DNA from: Zygnema cylindricum
Taxonomy: Eukaryota > Streptophyta > Zygnematophyceae > Zygnematales > Zygnemataceae
DNA: 64,000 nucleotides
Reading direction: 5' to 3'
Assembly: GCA_037447655.1 (NCBI GenBank)
Contig: JBBHKE010000108.1
Location: 62,001 to 126,000, forward strand
The notes under the pieces were generated by a model. That model saw only the letters and a program-made list of their open reading frames with translations. It had not been told where the DNA came from and did no database searches. Both the position numbers and the translations under genes were made by a program. Of this stretch, positions 46,181 to 58,900 are shown piece by piece (position 1 is the stretch's first letter; each line of letters opens with the position of its first letter).

Positions 46181-46787
46181 CATATCGGTATTGGAAACTT
46201 GGAACTGAAATGCCGGCAACGAGCGTTTCTTTGTGGCCAGTTACCACTCCCACCAAACAACGACAAAGCATTGTGCAGCACAGAAACCGCTAGCACCGTA
46301 ATTTTCTCCGATTAGAATAAAACTACAGCACAGTAAACTGCACTCTTCTATACAGAAAACAAATTATTACGAAAAAAGGTAAAACAGCCTTCATGGAACC
46401 GTTCACGGTGACTTTTCTGCCTTCTTAACAGGACATGCAGACAAGGAAACCCTCAGCCTTATCCATTTTCTCGTTGCTTGGCTCAGGTTCATCCTCCCAC
46501 ATTGTCGTCCAAGCTCCAGTGCAAATCTGGCCCAAATTCCATCATCATTTAAACAGACCGCATACTTTTATCTGACGGTGGAAACGCTCAATCGAACGGC
46601 AACTTTATGCGACATTCTGAATCGAACGGTCTCTGTATTAACCGTGAATTATGGAACTTCTCACTCATACGTCCTTCAGTTCGTTACTGCTTTCTCACAA
46701 TTCTTGCTACTTGTAAATATTCTCACCTTTTTTTAACTTTGTAAAAACTTGTAGAGTTTGGCTCCTGTCTTCCTGAGAGAGCCATCC
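46181..46787. other. Upstream region of the ndhN-like fragment
   Basis: No gene is seen. If the ndhN-like locus is transcribed, its promoter lies here, divergent from NOP58 and separated from it by the hAT-like element. Confidence 0.35.
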
Positions 46788-47096
46788 ATGGCTGCTCTCG
46801 CGTCTTGCAGGACAGACGTAGTCCAGTTGTCTCTTCCCTCTGACATAAGTGACCGACAGTCTGTATCTCGTCCTTTGTCAAGCAATGGCTTTTGCGGTTT
46901 GAAACAAAACCCTAATTTCAATCAAAAGAGAGCCTCATTCTCATCAGCTATTTCTTCTTTCAAAAATTCTAAGCAGTTAAAGCATTCCAGAAGAACATCC
47001 ACTGTCGTTGGAGGTCTAAGTGATTTTGTAGGAGGAGACCTTATTGGATTGGATTTAGGAAAATGGTTTGATGATGTTGAAAACTTTGGATCTTAA
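46788..47096 (+). pseudogene. ndhN: 5' fragment of chloroplast NDH complex subunit N gene
   Basis: The ATG at 46788 opens 102 codons. Residues 1 to about 76 look like a chloroplast transit peptide: Ser/Thr/Arg/Lys-rich and poor in acidic residues. Residues about 77-102 (LSDFVGGDLIGLDLGKWFDD, then VEN) resemble the start of mature NdhN in land plants (DYVGGDLLKPDLGRWLEDVE in Arabidopsis, from memory). A TAA follows, and the rest of the roughly 160-residue mature protein does not appear in any frame before the gap at 47359. Either this is exon 1 with its donor hidden near the end and later exons missing, or a truncated gene copy. NdhN is a soluble subcomplex subunit of the thylakoid NDH complex. 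Identification rests on one short block. Confidence 0.6.
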
Positions 47097-47579
47097 AAAC
47101 TTTCTTCTTTATCGACTACTCTTACTCCGAGAGAAAACTAACTTTAATCCCAAAACAAAGTTTGGCGTTTTCGGTAACGAACTGTTTCCTGCTCTATGTC
47201 TGACAGCCAGTGAATACAGTCTCCCTTCTCTGTTGACCTGATGCAGACAGGACGTTCTGCGCTCTCGTCGGTACCTACCGAGAGAGTCCTTCTGTCCTCG
47301 GTTTGAGATGTTCAAAAATGTTTCAATTTTTTTCCACTCTTATAAATGTTCATCGTTCNNNNNNNNNNGCTGGTAAAACCATACCTTTAAGCATGAACGC
47401 ATAATACATGGACATGAAGCGTTCACATGGCGCAGTTACATGGAGTCTATAGAGGAAGTGAGACGATTGAAAGTCCTTTTTTGGCATAAAGAAAAGCCGT
47501 TTCTAAAATGCCAGTGGAACAGGCTTCCGTGCACTGAAACCTCTGGACACTTTTAAAAGTAAAAAAAATCTACGGAGCT
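47097..47579. other. Sequence around the second assembly gap
   Basis: No coding continuation of the ndhN-like fragment is visible. Ten Ns occupy 47359-47368, and missing exons could lie in the unsequenced part. Confidence 0.5.
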
Positions 47580-48355
47580 ATATAACCGCTATATAGCTCC
47601 GCTATATATTTGATATGTACCGAATTTTAGGTACCCGATAATCGATATATCGCCTCGATATATCGCCAATATATCGAGGCATCTAAAAAAAATGAAAATT
47701 TTCACAGGTCTCCAAAGTCACGTGCCTTCGGACAAGGTGACCGTAAAATCTTTGCCGAAAAGAAATACGGTTTTTTCCTGAAAGTCAGCAGAGTGAAGGA
47801 GATCTCTGAGGTACATTGACGCGGTACACTTGCGAAGTACAGGTACATAATACGCAAGTACGAATTTCCATACCAAAATGGTCGGTTCTCAAATCTTTGA
47901 CGATTTTAGAGATTTTATCGTCAACTTACAAGGAACCACTCAAATCAAAACACGTATGTAAAAACTTGTTTACAGAAGATACGCGATGTTAACCGAGGCC
48001 TCTGTAATACAGAAAAAAATTTGTTGTCCGTACTAATAGAAAGACCTCCTCATGTAACCATACCCCAAATAAGTAATCATATGAATTACAAAATTTGTAC
48101 TTTTTTGTCGGTTCCATTCTGCGGCGTCTACCATTAAGTCACGTAAGTAAATCACGTCGTACGTGGCGTATCAGACAATTTGTTATTTTCGCAAAAATAA
48201 CGTATTATATTAAAATATTAAATATTAAATTTAAAAAAAAATACTATATATCGCCATATATATCGCGATAATTTATGTTGGCCTCGGTACGATATATCGA
48301 AGAGTTTGCTCGATCGATATTCAATATATCGAATATTGAAGTTCACCCAACACTA
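47580..48355. mobile_element. 5'-truncated copy of the hAT-like element
   Basis: The right end (CACCCAACACTA) and the interior match 45321-46172 closely, including the block CAAAGTCACGTGCCTTCGG. The left terminal repeat is absent: sequence before about 47625 is a different ATATAGC-rich palindrome. No target duplication could be paired. Confidence 0.75.
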
Positions 48356-48454
48356 GTAAACACCATTTTTGCCAACCTGAATCTACGCTAAACGACAATC
48401 GGTTAACGTCAAATGGCATAAAACTACAGCGCAGTTTAGATTTGAGCTACAGTA

Positions 48455-48954
48455 CAACGCGAATCGTATTTAGAGTAATGAAAAAATTTGAGTACAAAAC
48501 TAAAAAAAACAATTAGAGTAATGAACTCTAATTTATGTGATATAACTGTTTTAACTTTGAAGTTTACTCTAATTTATTTAAGTACTCTAATTTGGCACGC
48601 TAATATCCTCTGCTGTAAATAAGGTATACGTACAAAATTTGGCAAAACGTACAGTTTATCGTCATTATGACGTTTGCACTACGCGGTTTGTTAAAACGCA
48701 GTTACATGATAACGACCTGTATTAAATCATTATTTGTACTTTTTTACTTTATAAAGTACATTTTTTTACGGTCGCAGGTCGTCCGTATTCCAAACTATTT
48801 AAAACGAACCTATATTATAATTAAAAACGCTCATTAAACTTTACCTTTAATAGAATAATGAACAAATTATAATCATTTACTCTATATCATGTGATATAGC
48901 CGAAATTTTGAGCGACCGAATTAGAGTAATTTACTCTAATTACGATTCGCGGTG
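48455..48954. mobile_element. TA-flanked MITE, CACCGCGAATCG family, copy 3
   Basis: The 500-bp element is flanked by TA (48453-48454 and 48955-48956), with ends CAACGCGAATCGTATTTAG and its near inverse. It is the reverse-orientation counterpart of 17275-17773 over its whole length. Confidence 0.88.
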
Positions 48955-48961
48955 TACAACC

Positions 48962-49730
48962 CAGAGGTCGCAATCGGCTACCGAAATCTGTACCCGACCG
49001 TTACTCGACCGCCCGTGTCGGATCCGGAACAGATTCGGGTGCCAAATTTTGGCGGCCGGCCAAATTCGGGCGGGTGATTCACAACCAAAAAAAACGGACA
49101 ATTAACGAAAAAAAAATGAAAGTTTTGTACCATAGTTCAAAAGTAGGCATTTTTATGGTAGGCCTTTGGTCGGCGCCTTTATCATAAGTTGTGTTATGGG
49201 CTTTTCATGTGATCTTCTTAGGTCGCTACTTTGATCAGCGACCGTCCAATCGTCCAAATCTGACTGTGTAAAAAAACAAAATTGGTCCGAATGTTTTAAT
49301 TGGTCCAATTTTTTGTCTGAATGCATTAATTGGTCCGAATAAGTCCGAATACAATATGGGTCTTAAGGTCATATTGTATGTTTTGCATACAATAGGCATA
49401 TTATATAGGGCTACTTCACCTACTTTTGAACTATGTTTTGTACGGTCCATACTATCCAACATTGTTGTACTTTCTACTTTTGGTATCGTGAAAGGTAGAA
49501 GGGAGATGTATCATTAATTTTGTACATATTCGGGTACGGGCGGGTACGGGTAGTCGCGAGAATTTGAGTTTCGGTTAACTTTAATTTTCGTAAACTTGTA
49601 TTGGGTAAGGGGTAACAATTTAGGAGCGTGACATAACCCGGTCCGGTAACTGACTAACGGGTGTTCGGATTTTGAAAAAAACAAATTTGTCAGTTTTGGG
49701 TATCTAAAATTTTGACTTTTGCGACCTCTG
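48962..49730. mobile_element. hAT-like MITE with CAGAGGTCGCAA ends
   Basis: The 769-bp element has 12-bp terminal inverted repeats, CAGAGGTCGCAA and TTGCGACCTCTG. The flanking octamers are GTACAACC (48954-48961) and GTACCGCC (49731-49738), a six-of-eight match. CAGAGG-type ends and an 8-bp duplication fit hAT. Subterminal regions are rich in CCCG and CGGG. It inserted at the very edge of the preceding MITE. No transposase is visible. Confidence 0.75.
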
Positions 49731-49919
49731 GTACCGCCATCCGCTTTGAGACGATTGCAACCCTAGTTCAAGCCATTAATACAAAGTGCAAATACATATA
49801 GGCATAATGTACGGTAGCAATGCCAGTGTTTATGTATCTACAAAATAAAAGTCAAAAGTTCATTACTAATAAGTAGAGTACACTGTCATTTTATAAATAA
49901 AACTGCTTAAGGCCCAACT

Positions 49920-50968
49920 TGTGAAATATACTGCAATTCTGTGTCCTCCATTGGACCACAGAATACAGGAAGCCTCTAGATAGTATTTAACTAACCCACT
50001 TCAAGCCACAACCACTGCTCTCTAGGAAGGCAAAATGACAGTTTGATTGCACCCCTATGCAGCGTGGACTCCCCTGAGTCCGTAGCAAAAAGGATCCCTG
50101 AAAACGGCCAACCAGCCGATAAGTTATAAGGCAGTAAAAATGCCAATTTGTACAAACTCTCAAAGGGAGAGGTGACTACCTACCAAAATTTTCTAAGTCC
50201 TGATTCCCTCTAATAACTTCTATCTACTGAAGGACGGACCAATCAGATTACTGTACCGTACCAAAAAGTACTACTACCGGTGTACCTTTTGTACGGCCTA
50301 TGTACAACAAGGCTATTAAGCGGACGCGTGTCTGCATTTCACTCGTCCGTACATTCCTCGGAATTCCCATGATCGAATGTCATCTCTCCACGTGGCTCCA
50401 GGTCATGCCACGTCACAAAACGCCAAAGTGACAATTTTGGGATTTCGGCGATGATGTGCGCCGTTATATTTTCAGCGAGACGCAATCTTAGCCGTTATAA
50501 ATACTTGCGCGATATTTGTTTCACTGTCGAAACAAAATGCGTGATATCCGTTTTGAAATAGAATCGTACTTTGTACTTTCATAAAACTGTATCTATGCAT
50601 GCCGTATACAGTTTTAGTTAAATGGATTTGTTCTTCCCTAAATATATATATATCTATCACATACTATAGCTTTAAGCATTGGTCGTAGTCTAATAGGATA
50701 AAGCTGACCGCTCTCAGCCAACTTGACGAACCGCAGGTACTGGGATCAAATCCCGGGTCTGTCAAGTATATTTTTAGTAACCTACGAAAAATAACTGCCT
50801 GTTGAACTAAGGCAGCCATGGATCAACCACCCTCTCTATCCTTCAGTGACTACAACAAGTATGGGGGCTAGAGAGAGGAGGTGGAGGCAGGTTGCCCGTC
50901 CTTTTCATTTCTTTTATCCTAACAAATTTAAACCTAGAAAATACTCTATAAATCTATTAATTTCAACA
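49920..50968 (-). repeat. Solo copia LTR
   Basis: A complete 1049-bp LTR runs TGTGAAAT to TTTCAACA and carries the same blocks as elements B and D, with no internal sequence next to it. Flanking five-base sequences (CAACT and TATAT) do not match, so the usual sign of a simple solo LTR is missing. It holds a CACGTGG box near 50388 and the conserved hairpin at 50725-50763. Confidence 0.85.
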
Positions 50969-53539
50969 TATATCAAATTGGACAAATCAATCTCCTTCAT
51001 TCGACGTAACACGTCCCAAAACGTTTCTATTTCACGAGCAATTTTAGCTATCTTGTCTTTTTGTTCTTACCTGCATAATGAAATAAATAAGTATGTATAA
51101 TTTATAAAGATTATGCGTATCATTTAGTTTTTTGACGTTTATTTTAGCGAGGTCGTCGTGTCTTTCGAAAATTGTGCTTAATGACCATAACACATGTTTT
51201 ATATAGTGGACAAAATCTTGATGGTAATTAACGTTTGAGTTGCATAAAATACTGAAATTCTTGTCGAGTACTATGGAGTCAATTTTCAGCCATGGCCTTT
51301 CAATCTCGAAAAAAATAGATTTTTGAAGATCATTTTTTCTGCTGCCATAATTAATCAAAGGCCTTGATAGTAGATGAAAGGGCATTCACGATGAATTGAT
51401 GACATGTTGCTTTTAATGTTGTACCACTTTTTGTTGGGCATGTCTTCTTGGTGTTTCGAAGCGTGATGGAGGAATTTGACTTATCGTTGTTTGGGTGTCT
51501 TTTATCCCCTAATGGCTTGCTCTGTGTGCTTCTAACCCTGGTCACATCTTGGAGCTTTTTTATTGATATTTATCGTCAACGTTCAAAAGTTGTCGCCAAA
51601 GTCGCGAACGTCCTTTAATAAATTACAATGATGGTAAACAAACGACGCCTTCCACATCTTCCAACAAGGTATTATATAGTTGTAGACCTTAGCTTTTCTA
51701 AGTTGTTGGTGTCATCTAATGTATATTTCTTTCTTTTTTTCGTTGGTCATATTTAGCAGTTACTATGTCGATACTTATTCTAGTTAGCGTTGGTAGATAG
51801 TTGTTTTAATTAGTGGTGTCAATTTTTGTGTTATTTGTGGAAACCGCCTATTTTATTTTATATGTTTTAATGCTTTTTTTTTTTATCCCCCATTGTTCCA
51901 TGTTGATTTTCCCACAACATGTTTGAAAATAAAGTTTTTGTTTAGTAATGAATTATATGTTTATTCTTGTTGGATGTTAAAATGCCTTTACATAAAACTT
52001 ACTTCGTGGAAGAGTTATGTAAGAACCACACACTAGTATTCCACGACACAATAGCCCATGAGCTTTTGCGCTGCAAAATATCAACTTTTGCGGTATGAAA
52101 AAAGTGTGAAAACAAAAGCATAAATTATGTCATCGTGAAACTCAGTGTGTACTTCCGTTTGATGCAGTTAACGACATCGACGCCATCACAAGTGAGCGTG
52201 ACTTCACAATGTAAAAAAAAAATAGACATGTGCAATGCCACGAAAAGTTAGGCGCCTATATTATCTTAAAAAAACAAACGTTTACAATTAGTGTTGTGTA
52301 TCGATGTCTTCTACCGGTAACCGTTATGTATGTTTTCTACCTATAGATAATTAATTTATTGGTTCAATATATCGTTAAAAAAACTATCGCAAGAAATTAT
52401 AATAGATCGCTATAAATTATTGATAAGTATCGGGTTGATAGCTATCAACGATAAGTACGTGTTGTAGTGCATGATGGTTTGAAGTATTCCCAAAAGCAAC
52501 GGCCCCTTCCCCCCCGCCCGCTCGATGTAACTACGTACTTATTTTGTACTTTATTTATATACCACACTTGTGTACCCTAGTGAGAACCACCCCTCTAAAC
52601 CGATAGGTGTAGGCCATAATTTTTGTTGGTCACTGATAGCCTATTCCCACCGGAGCATTTTTAACTTTTTGCCTATTCCGATGATTTTCCCAGAACTCAT
52701 TTGAAAACGGGTGTTGTTCACATCAAAATTTTGGCACGTAATTCTGATTGAAGGTGTCATGTGACACATCACACGCTTCAACGTCATCAAACATAGGCGA
52801 GAAAACAAACCTGCAGTTTTTCAAACTTAGAGAGACATGAATGTTCGAAGGACGACCACAGTGATTCAAAGTTTGGACAGTTTTTTGGCGCGAAAACAAT
52901 GAAATAGCCTTTCGGATGTTGTTTTTGCTTCGTTAGCTTTTGGGTTTACCATTGGCATGTTTCAAAGAAAGACGCAACCTTAACCCGACTTCAATATCCT
53001 CAAATATTTCGAGGAAGTTCTGTTTACGATTTTCCGCGAAGTCCGAGAACAAACAAAGTTGGTGCTCGGAAAACCGTACATTATTCGAACTCCCGTCTGT
53101 TGGGGGAGTGATTTTTTTTCCGATGGGAATAAGCTATGAGCTATATACGGGAAACCCTCACCATTCGCTAATTATTAATATAGGTTATCCTATTTATAGT
53201 GAAAAAACTTTACTCTTAGTTGTCCCATTCGTACGGATTTGGACTTTTTTCCGAAAACTACGTAGTATTCGTGACTTTTATATTTTTCGTAAAATTCGTT
53301 TAATTTTCGTTGTACGGAAAAATGTACGGAACTTAAAAAAAAAGAGATGTTGCACCAATTGCGCGGCCGAAGTTTGAATTTGAAAGGGCCTCTCTGAACA
53401 GGAAGCTGCCATTGAAGATGCAATAGAAGCAACTAGTAAAAGTACCATTGGAACCGCCTTCGACGCTTTCGCGGACCTCACCATAAGCATCCATGCCTAG
53501 AACTCGCGGAATAGAGTAGGAGCATGTTAAGGCTCCAAA
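50969..53539. other. AT-rich intergenic sequence, no gene recognised
   Basis: Several short minus-strand frames at 51044-51545 and a plus-strand open stretch at 52940-53377 without an ATG show no recognisable motif. TTAGTGTTGTGTATCGATG at 52290 resembles the left end of the hAT-like elements, but no matching right end was found. Confidence 0.4.
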
Positions 53540-54844
53540 CGGGGGGCTACTTGGAAACAACCGAATATGTATCTGTATCTACTGCAACTTTGAATAAAAT
53601 GGTGAAGCAACAAGGATTAGAAGCCACCTTATTGGGAATGTGAAGAGTGGAGGAATTAGAGCTTGTCATTTATGTCCGGACGAGGTGAAAGAGGAGTTTA
53701 CTACATCGGAAACTGAGAGAACTTCTCATGGCTCTCAGAAACGTGTTATATCTGATTTTGATGATCTCACCGAGTGTCCTGGTGGATCTAGCCAGAGCAG
53801 TAAGGTACAAGGTGTTAAAACAAAAATAACGAAATTATTTCAAAGACATAACAAGAAAGAGGTAGATGTAGCATGGGCCAAAGCTTTCTTTGCCAACGGC
53901 TTGCCGTTCCGACTATTGAATGACCTAGATTTTAAGGCAGCAGTGAAGAAGACCGGGGAGATAGGGGCTTCTTATAAGTTACCTCACCGGAATGCCACGA
54001 GAACTCGTCTTTTGGCAGAGACAAAGGCAACAGTAAAACAAGACTTGGCGAGCTACATGGAGACGTTAGAAGCCACCGGTGCCTTGATCACATCAGATGG
54101 ATGGACAGCAGTTGATGACACGCCTCTCCTTAACAATATAGCTGTCACCCCCAAGGGTGACATGTTTCTCACGGCGCAAGACACTAGTGGGCATATTAAG
54201 GATGCTGATTACGTTTGTAAGGTGTTACAGAAAAGAGTTCTTGCAGTACGGGTCAAGAATGTGGTGCAAGTTGTGACAGATTCTGTCCTTGTAAACAAGG
54301 CTGCAACTTCGCTGCTCTTGAGTAAATACACTTCGATTACTTGGACGCCATACGCTGCCCACGTATTGGACTTACTATTGGAGGATTAGGGCAAGTTGCC
54401 AATTATTTCAACATTTGACCGAGAGGCACAAGAGGTGCTGAAATTTATTACCAATTATAACATGAGTGATGGCATGTTCAACAAAATCTCTGCACTTTGG
54501 CTGTTCAAACTTGGAAAGACGGGTTTCCGACAAATTTCGTCATGCTCCAAAGATTTTTACAGGTGTAGGACAGCTTGGAGTCTTTAATGTTTAATGCTAG
54601 TTACTAGCAGTTGTTGGGTAAGGCTACATACAAGGGAGTGGATGGGTAAGGCTACATACAAGATCGAAGGGATCAAGATTAAAGGTCACATTTCGAGCCC
54701 AACGTTTTGGATGAGAGTGTCGAAGGCTATGACAGTTTCAGAGCCACTAGTGCGGCTATTGAGGGAGTGTGACAAATGGGCCTCGAACGTTGGGAAGGTT
54801 TATTATGGTTTTCATACCGTTGGTTAGTTTTTGCAGAAGTTATC
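53540..54844 (+). pseudogene. hAT transposase pseudogene, 5' part
   Basis: This is the first half of a plant hAT transposase with a BED zinc finger and DUF659 domain. BED-finger residues appear around 53567-53680 (CIYCNFE, a stop, then ATRIRSHL and GIRACHLCPDEVKEEF). An open stretch of 249 codons from 53640 contains SDGWTAVDDTPLLN, the RNase-H-fold region, and VVTDSVLVNKA through TPYAAHVLDLLLED. The usual Cys of the CAAH motif is Tyr here. A TAG follows at once, then a frameshift near 54520 (GETRF-like region). A 29-bp tandem duplication lies near 54615-54660. The sequence runs to 54844, where element D interrupts it, and resumes at 61304. It cannot make an active enzyme. Confidence 0.85.
54840..54844. 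repeat. Left target-site duplication of element D (TTATC)
   Basis: TTATC here is repeated exactly at 61304-61308. It lies in hAT transposase sequence and proves that D inserted into that gene. Confidence 0.9.
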
Positions 54845-55899
54845 TGTAGAAATTAATGGTCCATTTAAATTATTTTCTAGGTCTAAATAGAAATATAGAA
54901 AGAAGCTGAGGCAGTCTACCTCTAACTTCTCTCTCCAAATCTCAAACTTTTCGCAGTCACTGAGAAATTGGAGAGGGAGCTAGAGCCATGGCTACCTAGG
55001 CTATCCAGAGGTTTACGAGAAATATATATTAGTTAGGGGTTTATTTACTAAAAGTTATGTGCCGGCCACAAGATTTGATCGTGGTACCTACCGGACGCCA
55101 TACAACCGGTAGCCGGTAGCCTTAGCCGTTAAGTCTTCAACTAGTGTTACGTATGATATGGTTTGATATTTAGTTAAACATTCATACATAGGATAGTTCA
55201 TTTAACTGAAACTATTTACGGGAGACATAGATCCAGTAATGTAAAAGTACGGATTACGGTACGGATAAGAAACCAATACCGCGCATTTATTTCTTTAATG
55301 AAACGAATACCGCGCATGTATTTATTACGGCTACGATTAAATGTGAATTTAATCGGACGGCCGGAATTAACGCCGAGATCGCGGAAGAGGATTTCGGCGG
55401 TTTTTGGTCATCGCCACATCCGATGACACATGGCGGAATGACATTGGATCACGGCATCTCCGAGGATTAAAGGAGCGAATCCAGACATACCACGTGTCAA
55501 CCTTTAGGCCATGTCGTATAGTGTCCGTACAGAAAGTACACCAGCAATGTACTTTTGTGTACGGAACTGTAATCTGATTGGCTCCGTACATCAATAGATA
55601 GAGTCTGTGAGAGAGATAGGACTTAGAAAAATTAGGAGATATTACCCTCTCTCCCAGAGAGCTTTTGTACAAAAGGTCAACTTTGACCCTCCATAACTTA
55701 CTGCTCAGTGGAGCAAATTCAAAGATACTTTTTGCTATCGACTCAGGGAAGTCTTGTCTTTATAGGGGTGAAGGTGGTCAAAGTTATTGTCTACCAGGGT
55801 GGAAGTTGTTTTTGGTGAAACACAAAGGGGTCAGGTTTTATCGTAGAGGCTTCTTGGAAGCTGTCCACTCTGAGGACTTATAAAGGTTTCAGAGTTTCA
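54845..55899 (+). repeat. 5' LTR of element D
   Basis: It runs TGTAGAAATTAATGG to AGAGTTTCA. The position of the gag start codon seen in A and B (TTATGGAGG) is TTATAAAGG here, so the start is lost. A CCACGTGTCAA box lies near 55491. Confidence 0.95.
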
Positions 55900-55914
55900 G
55901 GTTATGGGCCCACC
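55900..55914 (+). other. Primer-binding site of element D
   Basis: GGTTATGGGCCCACC adjoins the LTR and is the exact complement of the initiator tRNA-Met anticodon region, identical to that of element B. Confidence 0.85.
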
Positions 55915-58900
55915 CTCTAAGGTACCAATCTTTGATGGAACTGGCTTCCTATACTAGGAAAGTATGATGATAGGAGCTATATGCGAAAAAAGGTTTTGGG
56001 GGATAGTGAGTGGACAGTTGGGGCGTCCATCAAGTCTTGGAATCCCTCCTGGGTTTGGAGGAAGCAGATTCACCAGGAAAGAGGATCCACTTTCAACGGA
56101 GGAAACAAAGGAAAAATAGGTGGTGGACAAAGGAAAGGAGAAGGAGGCGATCACACCAATAGCAACAGGTTCGGCATTCATGTCACCTACTCCGAGGAAC
56201 GAGGAGAATGATACTGAAACTTGGGACGTCAACAATATGGCGGCAAAGCACTTCATCCTACGCCATCACTGAAGGACTTGCATGTCCTCATTTGCAGGTA
56301 GAAAGGGCATCCGATCTTTGGATGGCTCTCATAGAGATGTACCAAAGTGGTACGATTAATCAACAACAGTTGGCTGATCAGAAAGTTAAGGAGTATGTAT
56401 AGAAAGGGGGGAAGATGTTGGATTTTTGCAATGAGCTTGCTACACTCTTCATGGAGCTAACAAGTGCGGGAAAAGATTTTAGTGAAAAAGAAAAGGTTAA
56501 CTGTTTACTGATGAAGTTACCCGATGAGTTCGAGAACATAGTCAACCGTGTGCAAGACTTGCCGGACTCAAGGTGGATATGGAACTCAGTGGTAGGGATG
56601 ATTCTCATTCGAGAGAATACGATTGAGATCCGAAGGGGAGGAAAGAGTGGGCAAGCCTTGATAACTTCGACCGATTGGAGGAACGAGGATTCCCGAAAAC
56701 CGGTCGGAAACTATAAGGGGAGGGAGCAGAAAAATGAGACGGACGAGTTTGGACCAAGGGCTCCCAAAGGTTTATGTTATTTTTGTTAGAAACCTGGGCA
56801 CTATATGGCAGAGTGCACTAAGCTAACTGAGCTTCGGTTAAAGGAGAAGCAGATCGATGGTACCCCGAGAGGAAAGAAAAAGTCCCTTGTGACACAGGTA
56901 CATGAGGCAGAATCCGAGGACCAGGACGATGAGCTTCTTTTAGATGAGGAGTTGGAGGCGAAAAACGAGGTCGAAATTCCACGAAGGCAGAAATGTGCTT
57001 ACGGTGGATTGAAAGGTGAAGCAGGCTGGATTATAGATTCAGGTGCCTCCATGCACATGTGTAAGGATAGGCACCTATTCACTAAGATAAGAAAGATTCC
57101 CACCGTAGAGATAGAGTACGCGGATGGGAGGATAGTCACCACTACTCTTGTAGGATCGGTAGATTTGAAAGTGTTAGAAGAAGGAAAGACATCCATAGTA
57201 ACATTCTCGGATGTATTGTTTATTCCGGAGCTGAACAAAAACCTCATCTCTATTTCTGTATTAGATGATAATGGTTTTTTTACTAGCACTAGGGAAGGAG
57301 TCTTTACTGCTAGTTTTGAGGAGGATGTCTATTTCATTGCTGAGAAAGGTAGCCAAGGGATGTTTAGGCTTGTTTTAAGTAATGAAATGAAGAAACTTTA
57401 TTATGCTGGTGTTCATGATATTATGATGTGGCATAAGAGGCTTCGGCATGTGAATCTAGACAAGTTAAGAGAGATGAAAAAGATGGGAGTGGTGGAAGGA
57501 ATTAAGTTCAGTGAGAGTGATAATATAAGTGATTTTAATGGATGTGCTCAAGGTAAAAAACACAGATTACCCTTTCCTAAAACAACCACCTATAAAGGAG
57601 AAAAAATTATAGATCTAGTACACACAGATATTTGGGGACCAGCTAAAGTGCCCTCACCGGGGGGGAAGAGATTTATGATGACTATCACTGATGATTGGTC
57701 TCGGTATTCCCGAGTGTATTTTTTGAAAAACAAGTCAGAAGCTCAAGATTGTTTTGGACAATATAAAGCATGGAGTGAAAAACTCTATGAAACTCCAATC
57801 AAGAGAGTAAGGAGTGACAATGGTGGGGAGTATACTTCTAACCAGTTTGAAGATTTTCTGAGGAAAGATGGAGTCCAACACCAAAAGACAGTTCCAGAAA
57901 ACCCGGAATAGTTTGGGGTAGCTGAAAGGTTAAATAGAACACTAAGTGATAGTGCTAGAAGTATGTTGTCAGATAAAAAGATAGGAAAAAGGTTTTGGGC
58001 AGAAACAATGAACTGTGCTAATTACCTCAAAAATAGAGTTGTTACTTCAGCTATAAAAGATCAAACACCTTATGAGAGATGGATAGGCCGGAAACCAGAC
58101 ATATCTCACTTAAAGGTTTTCGGCAGTTAAGTTTTCAGTCTAGATACAGATCGGTCTAATTGGAAGCTATATCCTAAAGGAAAATCGGGATACTTATTAG
58201 GATATGATGAGGATCTTAAAGGATATAGAGTTTACGATCTAAAAAGAGAAGATATAATCTTAGTAAAGCATCTAGTAGTTATGGATGAAGGAAAGTCTAG
58301 GGATAATTTCAAGTATACAAAGTCAGTAAAAATCAGATTTGAGTCAGAAAATTCTGATGACATTGAGCTTCCTAACTATCCAGGTTTTAGAGAAGATGAC
58401 ATTCTTGCAGGTACAAATCAGACCGAAAAGGACTCAGCTATGGAAACTCCAGTGACAACTCTACCCGAAACGGAAGACGTGGTGGAAATTGATTCGGAAT
58501 CAAGGGATAGGGGAGAAGCCGAGTTTGTTCGAAAGAATCCATGAGAACCATCTATTCCGGCCTCAGATTTTGAGGGGGGAAAGAGAAGTGGCAAAAGACT
58601 GCAAGAAAAACAGGTTAATAACAAGGTAACTAAACTATCTCATCAAGATGAACCTCAAACTTATAGAGAGGTGATGACTTTTCCAGAAAGAAACCTGTGG
58701 AAGACAACCATCAATGAGGAGATGGCCTCAATTATGGCAGCCGATACTTGGGAGCTGGTGGATTGTCCACCTAACCGAAAAACAATCGGTTGTAAGTGGG
58801 TTTTCAAATTAAAACTGAACCCAGATAACACAATCGAACGCTAGAAGGTCCGATTAGTGGCAAAGGGATTTACACAAAAAGAGGGAATTGACTATGAGGA

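Noticed and set aside
50679-50763. A genuine tRNA gene in the solo LTR
   Set aside because: A- and B-box-like motifs and a T arm are present, but no acceptor stem pairs with the expected 5' end and no anticodon arm can be drawn.
51044-51545. Minus-strand frames of 113 and 64 codons
   Set aside because: They are in different phases, show no known motif and are not joined by plausible splice sites, so a gene is not supported.
52291-52467. A hAT-like MITE starting TAGTGTTGTGTATCG
   Set aside because: Only the left end resembles the family; no matching right terminus or 8-bp duplication was found.
52940-53377. Open plus-strand stretch of about 145 codons upstream of the hAT pseudogene
   Set aside because: It has no ATG, no recognisable domain and a composition typical of AT-rich noncoding DNA.
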